DNA of 13,176 nt, taken from assembly GCA_002751075.1 (NCBI GenBank), contig NAOQ01000352.1, forward strand, positions 41,716 to 54,891, written 5' to 3'. Both the position numbers and the translations under genes were made by a program. The number at the start of each line of letters is the position of its first letter. The stretch's first letter is position 1. Shown in pieces: positions 7,619 to 13,176 of the stretch. The notes beneath the pieces are model-generated. The model did no database searches. It saw only the letters and a program-made list of their open reading frames with translations, and was not told the DNA's origin. The DNA comes from Ichthyophonus hoferi. Lineage: Eukaryota > Opisthokonta > Ichthyosporea > Ichthyophonida > Ichthyophonidae.

Positions 7619-8883
7619 TCAAGAATCAACCTCTCCAAAATATTTATATGGCAGCCCAGAGCTAAATCCATTTTTGTCAACCCATACAATAATATTGGTT
7701 TTCATAGAACACATCTTGGATTTTGACCTGGTCCATGCTCGACAACCCGGAGTTACTTCACATAAGCGTTTACAATCCAAATCTGAGCCTGTCATCACTT
7801 CCTCAAGGGAAGACCCAATAATCTCTTGATTATGCCTAGTCTTATAGGCACCTTCCATATCATCTTCTAAGATTGCCTGGTCTCCTAAATACTGAATCCC
7901 ATAAATTTCACCTAAATCAAAACACTTGCAATTGAGAATTACACGGCGCTCCATTTCACGCATGTTTAAAAGAGTTTGAGGTGACAACTTATGATTGCCG
8001 ATTAGAAGATCACACGGACTTCTATCTTCCATCCATTTTGGATCCTTGTTAACATTTGGCCAGGCATGATCCGAGAATAAGTAGTGCTTACTATTAGTTG
8101 GTCTAATGCCAACATGCTGCAAGCAAGTTGCAACACGTACATTTCCAGCCCAACAATCCCTAGACTCCCACATGCATTCTTCTACTACCCCCATCATCTT
8201 GACCATAGCTGCATGTGAGAGGATTATACCCGCGCCGCCTTGCTTAAATAAGTTTTCAAAACCTTCCACAGAGTTACAACCGTAAAACTCCATCGTATAT
8301 CCAAGATAGAAATCCTTCCTGCTGTCATAACGGCTTAGCATATAAGCAAGATTCTCAAGGAAAATATATGTATCATCATCAACCATAATATACCACTCGG
8401 CGTCAGGGTAGGCCTTATAAAGCTCTTGGAATCCCGGAAGGTTCTTGTGCTTATCCTCTTCCCACCCTTTTGTTTCTTCAATAAATTTATAAGCTTCACG
8501 TCGAGCTTGATTCCTCTTTCCATGCTTATTTTTATCTGTTTTAGTTGGCCCCTTCTTCGTCATAACTTATTCGGCAATGGAAATTACATTGGTTACATTA
8601 ATGCGATCGACTGTCTGAAAATTGCCATTTGCAATAAAGATGCGGTTGGGTGCACGGTCAAACCACGCCTTTCGCACTGCAAATAATCGATCGTCAGCAA
8701 CATCAACCTTCGTCTTCATGGCAAATGCTACTTTGTTTTTCAGAAAAGATTTCATTACGTGTTGGGTATCAGAGTCCATAATTACAACTCTGTTTGGCTC
8801 TGCAATTTCAGAGGCAAAATCTACATATTTAATGCTAACACATACTGCCAAAATGAATATGATAGTGGTCACCAGTATTGCTT
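7619..8883 (-). CDS. Fringe-like glycosyltransferase with PAN/Apple domain, in-frame TAA
   Basis: A type II Golgi-type membrane enzyme, probably transferring a sugar to glycoprotein glycans. Donor and acceptor cannot be read from sequence. One frame runs from 8883 to TGA at 7619. A hydrophobic anchor (VTTIIFILAVCVSIKYV) comes first, then the Fringe N-lobe (VAFAMKTKVDVADDRLF). The metal-binding DDD (8380-8372) sits in DAEWYIMVDDDTYIF, and GGAGIILS is the conserved GGAG loop. The last 55 or so residues (about 7792-7625) resemble a PAN/Apple module with CKRLCEVTPGCRAWT and a further Cys. A single TAA (8569-8567) interrupts the frame inside the Fringe domain, in a lysine-rich loop. The start is unclear: no in-frame ATG precedes the anchor. 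A mini-exon at 9010-9001 (MFI) spliced to 8883 would give MFIKAILVTT. GTG at 8872 is the alternative. It may be a recent pseudogene, a read-through gene or a sequence error. Confidence 0.85.
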
Positions 8884-9309
8884 CTGCATTACGGCAAAAA
8901 CAAATATTTGAGTATCACATGGGCTCTTGACCTTAAGTTGTTAAATACTTCAATCCTTTTTATAAGGAAAGAAGTTAATGAAAAAAAGCTATGTTCACAC
9001 TAATAAACATTAATTCTTTATATATGTTAGCACTGTATGCTTTTATTTCTAGTCTTCAACTCCTCTCTGAGTAAATAAGAGTACTTAGATCTTTTAATGT
9101 GCTCACTTAATTTTCTCTTTATTACAAATTCTATTAGTTGGAACCAAATCGTTCAATCTTTTTTCTTTTTTTTTGTACCACATATTCCTTTATGATACTG
9201 CTACATGACCGAACCATTTAAATAAGAACATGATCGTATACAATAAGATTATAAATTTTGAAGTATGTAAGAATTTTAAAACATCGTTCTCTATTTGTAC
9301 TTCTAATTG
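8884..9309. other. Upstream region of the glycosyltransferase
   Basis: The minus strand carries TATAAAAA at 8964-8957, then about 35 bases later an ATG at once followed by TGA (8920-8915), which would be a minimal upstream ORF. If transcription instead starts further up, an ATG at 9010 with donor GTGTGAAC (from 9000) and acceptor GTAATGCAG (to 8884) would define a 117-base first intron, and the TATA-like site would lie inside it. The two readings exclude each other. The rest is AT-rich with T-runs and no coding signal. Confidence 0.3.
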
Positions 9310-9880
9310 GAATGTGGTTGGATTGGCTGCAAACTTTGTATCTAAGAAGGCAATGAGCATTAGTGATGCCCTCCAACATACTAGATAGCCATTTCCCAGA
9401 TGGCTATTTTGGGCTTCCCAGTGTATCAGGCGAGGTAGCGTACTGCAAACTGGCAATTGGATCGATCGGACTTGTCGATAGTAAGCATCTCATTAATGCT
9501 TGGTAAGCGGTGACGCCCCAAGATTCTGATTCCTTATGAGTACTACCGACCCCCGATGTGTTCCAGAAGAATTGGAGAATAGATTGGGTGACAATACTCC
9601 TAGACATAGGACTTGATTAGGTGCTCAATGTAGCTGGCCTGGAATAGTTCTGTTATCTTTGCATTTGTGAATAAAGTAGCCTAAAAAATCAGTAGGCCAG
9701 CCTTTGTTCAGCATTGAGAATTTGCTACAGAATACCTAGATGAGGGGCTCCTTGTAGATGTTCTGAAACAATAAGTACATCGTCAATGCAACCGCATAAG
9801 GCAAGGTAAAGATCATTTGCACGGGAAATGTAAAAGCAAAGATTCCGAGCTGGGTACATGCTTTCAATCTTTTGAAAGTC
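9310..9880 (-). mobile_element. Ty1/copia-type LTR retrotransposon fossil (pol fragment)
   Basis: Minus-strand translations in more than one frame resemble, in the right order, the end of copia reverse transcriptase and the start of its RNase H. The order is a CFYISRANDLYLALCG stretch, a DDVLIVSEH segment matching the catalytic box, then an AYQALMRCLLSTS block and a HWEA block with LDTKFAANPTT after it. The element is broken, with several interruptions. No gag, integrase or long terminal repeats were recognised. It appears old and is only a fraction of a full element. The edges are approximate. Confidence 0.6.
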
Positions 9881-10562
9881 ATCTAGAGTAGTCTCTTTGG
9901 GTTGGCTTTGTGGTATGAGGAGTAATTAGATTTATTATAATTTATAGATTACACCTTGCAAATCTAGCTTTAATTAATTGAAGTTTGCGGCTCATTGGAT
10001 ATTATGATAATCAGCGAGTGCAATACTTATAAATAGATAGTTTTATGTGATAAAATTTATCTAAGTATAATACCAATTGGTCCGTGGCTCAGCCAGCCAT
10101 GGAATCTCACTTTTAGGTATTTATATTTTACGGTAGAAGGCATTACGTTTAAAGTAGTACATCTTTCTCTCATGACTGTAAATTGGGCATACCAAAAGGG
10201 GTATCTCCTATTGGTCTATATTTATAAGCAACAAGATCATCATTTCTCTAATTTTTATCTTCTTTCACAAGTATATGTACCAGGGGTTGAATAATAAAAC
10301 GTGCGGCAGTAATATCTAAAACTGGTTACTATTGTAGTATTTTAAATAAAATTAAAAATATATATATATATATAATAACAGATCAAAAAGAAAAACGTCG
10401 TTGAAATTAACCGCCCGACTACTAATGGTTGTATAATTGGTTAAAATGTTATCCTACTTTTAAAAATTAAGCTTATGATTAGATAATGGTTTATTGGATA
10501 AAACAAATCAGTGCCAACTCCAATAACCAATAATAAGTATAATTGATAGCTGCCAAGGAGTT
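9881..10562. other. AT-rich gene-free stretch with an unassigned protein-like segment
   Basis: I find no gene. On the minus strand, about 10325-10155 contains DITAARFIIQPLVHILVKED and, after an interruption, DDLVAYKYRPIGDTPFGMPN. These look more protein-like than the surroundings, but I cannot assign them; they may belong to a decayed gene or element. An (AT)n run lies at 10358-10374. Confidence 0.3.
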
Positions 10563-10856
10563 TTAACTTATCAATAGATAAAAGGATACAATAGTGTAAT
10601 TATAGATAACTTGTACAATCCTAGCAGCATTTATTCTAAAATCTTCTGTTTCTACAAATTTAAATGAAATAATTTTATGAAACATTCCCAATTCAAGAGA
10701 TAGATAATACTTTACATTGAACATATCATGCATTCTTAAGTGAGACCGATTACTATCTGCCAATGTGACCAAGAATAATGGCGATTGTTGAAACCCAATT
10801 AAGAAGTGAGCCAGTAGGTATAGCAAAGATATTAATGGTTGTTTAACTTTGGATTT
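10563..10856 (-). other. Unassigned open reading frame, minus strand
   Basis: The frame is open from about 10856 to a stop at 10563, roughly 97 residues, with no ATG before the internal MHDMF. It begins with a hydrophobic segment (SLLYLLAHFLIG), followed by a mixed stretch with LADSNRSHLRMHDMFNVKYY and FKFVETEDFRINAARIVQVI. Its composition is more protein-like than most chance frames here. I recognise no family and see no start or splice signals, so it may be noncoding. Confidence 0.2.
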
Positions 10857-11045
10857 TTACCAGCAAAGAGCCGTCGGATTACCGGTTATTAATTAACCCA
10901 TCATTAGCTCATTTCTTCGTAATTTATTTGTATATAATCAGTTTTAATGTCATTCAAATAGCAATTATATATATATATATATATAGGAACCGTTTAAACA
11001 GAATAGTGTAGTAGGGCGGTTAGGGTATTATACAAGGGGTATAGC
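10857..11045 (+). promoter_or_regulatory. 5' flank of chitin synthase with (TA)n run
   Basis: The likely promoter region. A pure TA run occupies 10966-10985 and ends 60 bases before the start codon. It could act as a TATA-like element, or it may be only a microsatellite. An in-frame TAG at 11004-11006 lies upstream of the ATG with no other ATG between them, which supports the start at 11046. The initiation context AGCATG is unremarkable. Confidence 0.3.
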
Positions 11046-12987
11046 ATGTGGCGAAACAAAACCCAAGATGGGATCCGTCCCAGTAGTGATGAACTGGAAG
11101 AATCTAGTTCAGTGTATCTAATATCACCACCAGCCGAAAATAGCATTATTAATGTTAGAAATACCAACGAAATAATTGAAAACAGAAATACAAGGCACAG
11201 AGGTCAAAATGATGAATACATCAACTCTAGGCGTTCTGGAATAACAGCGCCTGGGTTTTACAAAGATGTAGTTGATACAAGGTTTGAAATATTTAACGGG
11301 CAGGAACATTTTAGACCCGATAAGGAGCGCACCGCACAATACTATGCCCCTCACCTTCCAGTGGATTTTGACAGTCAACCGCCAAGGATATGTGCTATTG
11401 CATGCCCTTTTTTCAACGAGAATAAGCATGAATTGGAGCGTTCACTGCAGGGGATGTATAAGCAGGTAACTTTGGATGTTGCTGTTATTATTATTGTTGT
11501 TATTATTGTTGCTGTTATTATTGTTGCTGTCATTATTGTTGCTCTCATTATTGTTGCTGTTGTTATTGTTATTGTTGTTGCTGTTGCTGCAAGTGTAGTA
11601 GTAATAGTTACTGTTGTAGTAGTTAATACTGTCCCTTTACCTATATCTATACCCTCAGGCCCAAGAACTGAAGGACATGAACATGGAATGCCATGTAGTA
11701 GCTATATTGGATGGCTGGTGGAAAGCTAGCAATGACATGAAAGAATATTTAAAAGAGTTGTTTCCTGCCAGCCACACTGATGATACAGCATGGTGGAAAC
11801 ATATCATTGCTGTAGCCGAAACATCCAACATCGTAGAAACATATGTTTTGCAAAGAACAAATATAGAAGGATACATAGAAAAGGTAGATATTGGTAATAA
11901 TAATAAAATGTTTTTAACTTTGATAATCAAACGAGAAAATCGTAGAAAATACAACTCACACGAGTGGTTCTTTCAATCGTTTTGCCCAGCTTATGGCGCA
12001 GAATATGGGTTTGTTACCGATTGTGGTACATTGTATGTAAATAAATGTTTGTATCATTTGATTTGTCATATGGACAAGCATCCGAAATGTGCGGCTGCCA
12101 CAGGGAAGCAGAGGGTGATGAGTGCGGCAATGCAGGTAATTAATTGGTGCTTTTTTTGTATGGCATATATAGAATGGTTGGGTAGACTATGCTAGGTTAT
12201 GGTAGAATATGATATAGTATATAGTATAGTATGGTATCATTTAGTATGATATAATAGCATTTTATATATAGTATAATGCCGTATACTATGATATGTATAT
12301 CTAAAACCGGACATGGTATTTTTCAAAATAGGCACCAATTACTTGAACATTGTTAGATGAATGATATTATTGACTATACTAATATTAAATACTGCATAAT
12401 ATTGTATTGTACTGTATTATATCACATTTTAGCATATTCCAATATAATATATTGTGTATGTTATAGTTATAATAGTTATAGTAGTAATAACCACTCAATT
12501 CAAACCACAACTGTATATCATAATGCCATACCATACAGGGTGTAGAGAGAGAGGGACTCCTTGCCATGTGGCACCGTGCCAGCCAAAGCTATGAATGTGA
12601 AGCCTCTATGTCCTTCACTCAAGGGGCCTTTGGAGTCGTAGGTTTTATACCTGTATTACCTGGTCCTTGTGGTCTTTACCGTATGCAAGATATAGCCGGC
12701 AACTGTCTCGATTATTATTTCAAGGTTGTTAATACACCACCTGAAAAGCAAGGCATAATAACCGGAAATATGTTGCTTGCTGAAGACATAATTCTCTCTT
12801 ACGCAGCGGCGCTAAAAACAGGAAAGTATACAACTTGGGTACCTCAGGCTGTGTTTTATTTGGAGGCGGAGACCGCTACTGCAAATTTTATTACCCAAAG
12901 GAGACGGTGGACGAATAGTACATTTGCTGGATATATTTACTTACTATTTATGCACCCTGGCCTGTTACTGCAGTCCAACCATTCTTG
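11046..12987 (+). CDS. Chitin synthase, 5' three exons (gene runs off the right edge)
   Basis: Polymerises N-acetylglucosamine from UDP-GlcNAc into chitin at the plasma membrane. Exons are 11046-11465, 11659-12135 and 12539-12987, with GT-AG introns and consistent phases. They give 448 full codons; the third exon ends with two bases of a next codon. A polar N-terminal region of about 110 residues with no membrane segment precedes the catalytic domain. Motifs in order are CPFFNE (120-125), ILDGWWKAS (from 156), NSHEWFF (239-245), TDCGTLY (260-266), LPGPCGLYR (339-347), AEDIIL (380-385) and QRRRW (419-423). The family signature EDR here reads EDI, keeping the Glu and the catalytic Asp. QRRRW is intact. 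The C-terminal membrane helices that form the export channel should begin at the end of exon 3 (AGYIYLLFMHPGLLL) and continue beyond the window. The family is certain; the subclass is not assigned. Confidence 0.95.
11466..11658 (+). repeat. Chitin synthase intron 1, GTT/ATT trinucleotide-rich
   Basis: This intron of 193 bases (donor GTAACT, acceptor CCCTCAG) is mostly a drifted GTT/ATT/GCT trinucleotide array from about 11478 to 11600. It has no stop in the frame of exon 1, so unspliced RNA would add a Val/Ile/Ala-rich hydrophobic stretch. Its length is not a multiple of three, and the frame then ends at 11729. Confidence 0.85.
12136..12538 (+). repeat. Chitin synthase intron 2 with 5-base-phased tracts
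   Basis: This intron of 403 bases has a GTAATTAATT donor and a CCATACAG acceptor. Two tracts of drifting pentamers fill much of it: 12182-12300 (ATGGT, AGAAT, ATGAT, ATAGT, ATGGT) and 12357-12500 (ATGAT, ATTAT, ATACT, ATTGT, ACTGT). They closely resemble the tracts in the membrin introns. Confidence 0.6.
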
Positions 12988-13082
12988 GTAATTAATTATT
13001 TAAAAATCTCTTCTGATGGTGTTGTTATTATTATTACTATTTTTATTATTATGATTATCATTACTATTGTCTTTACTATTAC

Positions 13083-13140
<58 letters not shown>

Positions 13141-13176
13141 AAGATTCTACTGAGTGTAAACCAAACTTATATAAGA
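12988..13176 (+). repeat. Start of chitin synthase intron 3 with (ATT)n microsatellite
   Basis: The donor GTAATTAATT is identical over ten bases to the donor of intron 2. The intron then runs into ATT/ACT/GTT triplets from about 13018 and a pure ATT array of about 19 units at 13082-13138. The intron continues beyond the window. Confidence 0.85.

Noticed and set aside
7619-8569. TAA reassigned as a sense codon
   Set aside because: Only one in-frame TAA was seen, and none in the roughly 660 codons of the two other genes. A reassigned TAA would be frequent in DNA this AT-rich.
8567-8615. A tiny intron removing the TAA (GTAACC or GTAATT to AATAAG)
   Set aside because: It would be 22 to 31 bases long, far below every other intron in the window, with a poor acceptor and no pyrimidine tract.
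8426-8930. Plus-strand frames opposite the glycosyltransferase
   Set aside because: They are antisense shadows of the Fringe-domain coding sequence.
11466-11729. Hydrophobic Val/Ile stretch as a real membrane segment of chitin synthase
   Set aside because: It is the translation of a microsatellite intron with good GT-AG ends. Splicing restores the catalytic domain in phase.
12357-12567. Open frames on both strands in this interval
   Set aside because: They are translations of the 5-base-phased tract in chitin synthase intron 2.
1-13176. tRNA, rRNA, CRISPR array or bacterial-type operon signals
   Set aside because: No T-loop or A/B-box pattern with a cloverleaf, no rRNA-like sequence and no spaced identical repeats were found. 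The genes are spliced and eukaryotic.

Overview
The window is AT-rich nuclear DNA from a eukaryote. It has spliced genes with GT-AG introns of about 190 to 1170 bases, many microsatellites, and the remains of a retrotransposon. There is no sign of bacterial organisation. A chitin synthase, a Fringe-type glycosyltransferase carrying a PAN/Apple domain, and an ordinary ER-Golgi SNARE together point to a chitin-making unicellular or fungus-like eukaryote, such as an early-diverging fungus, an ichthyosporean-like protist or an oomycete-like organism. The sequence alone does not let me choose between these.

Layout. Positions 1-2161 hold no recognised gene. They contain two dispersed repeat families and two unidentified protein-like stretches on the minus strand (372-850). 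Positions 2162-5945 (minus) are a complete six-exon gene for membrin/GOSR2 (yeast Bos1), 217 residues, which I assembled by hand from small exons. Its introns carry degenerate 5-base repeats and a 13-base tandem array. Positions 5946-7589 are mostly gene-free, with a diverged direct repeat pair at 6842-6964 and 7361-7500 and a weak candidate small spliced gene between the copies. Positions 7619-8883 (minus) encode a type II membrane glycosyltransferase of the Fringe family with a C-terminal PAN/Apple domain. Its frame holds one TAA and its start is unclear. About 9310-9880 (minus) is a broken Ty1/copia pol fossil. Positions 9900-11045 are AT-rich and hold two unassigned protein-like stretches. 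Positions 11046-12987 (plus) are the first three exons of a chitin synthase, which runs off the right edge inside an intron rich in ATT repeats.

How the genes relate. They are not an operon, and I see no evidence of co-regulation. All three act along the secretory route: membrin drives ER-to-Golgi membrane fusion, the Fringe-like enzyme would modify glycoproteins in the Golgi lumen, and chitin synthase is delivered to the plasma membrane to extrude chitin. This is a loose functional link, not a demonstrated system. I did not find a clearly novel biological system. The best leads are the in-frame TAA in the glycosyltransferase, the unusual AEDIIL box in the chitin synthase, the Fringe-PAN fusion, and the 5-base-phased repeats that recur in the introns.
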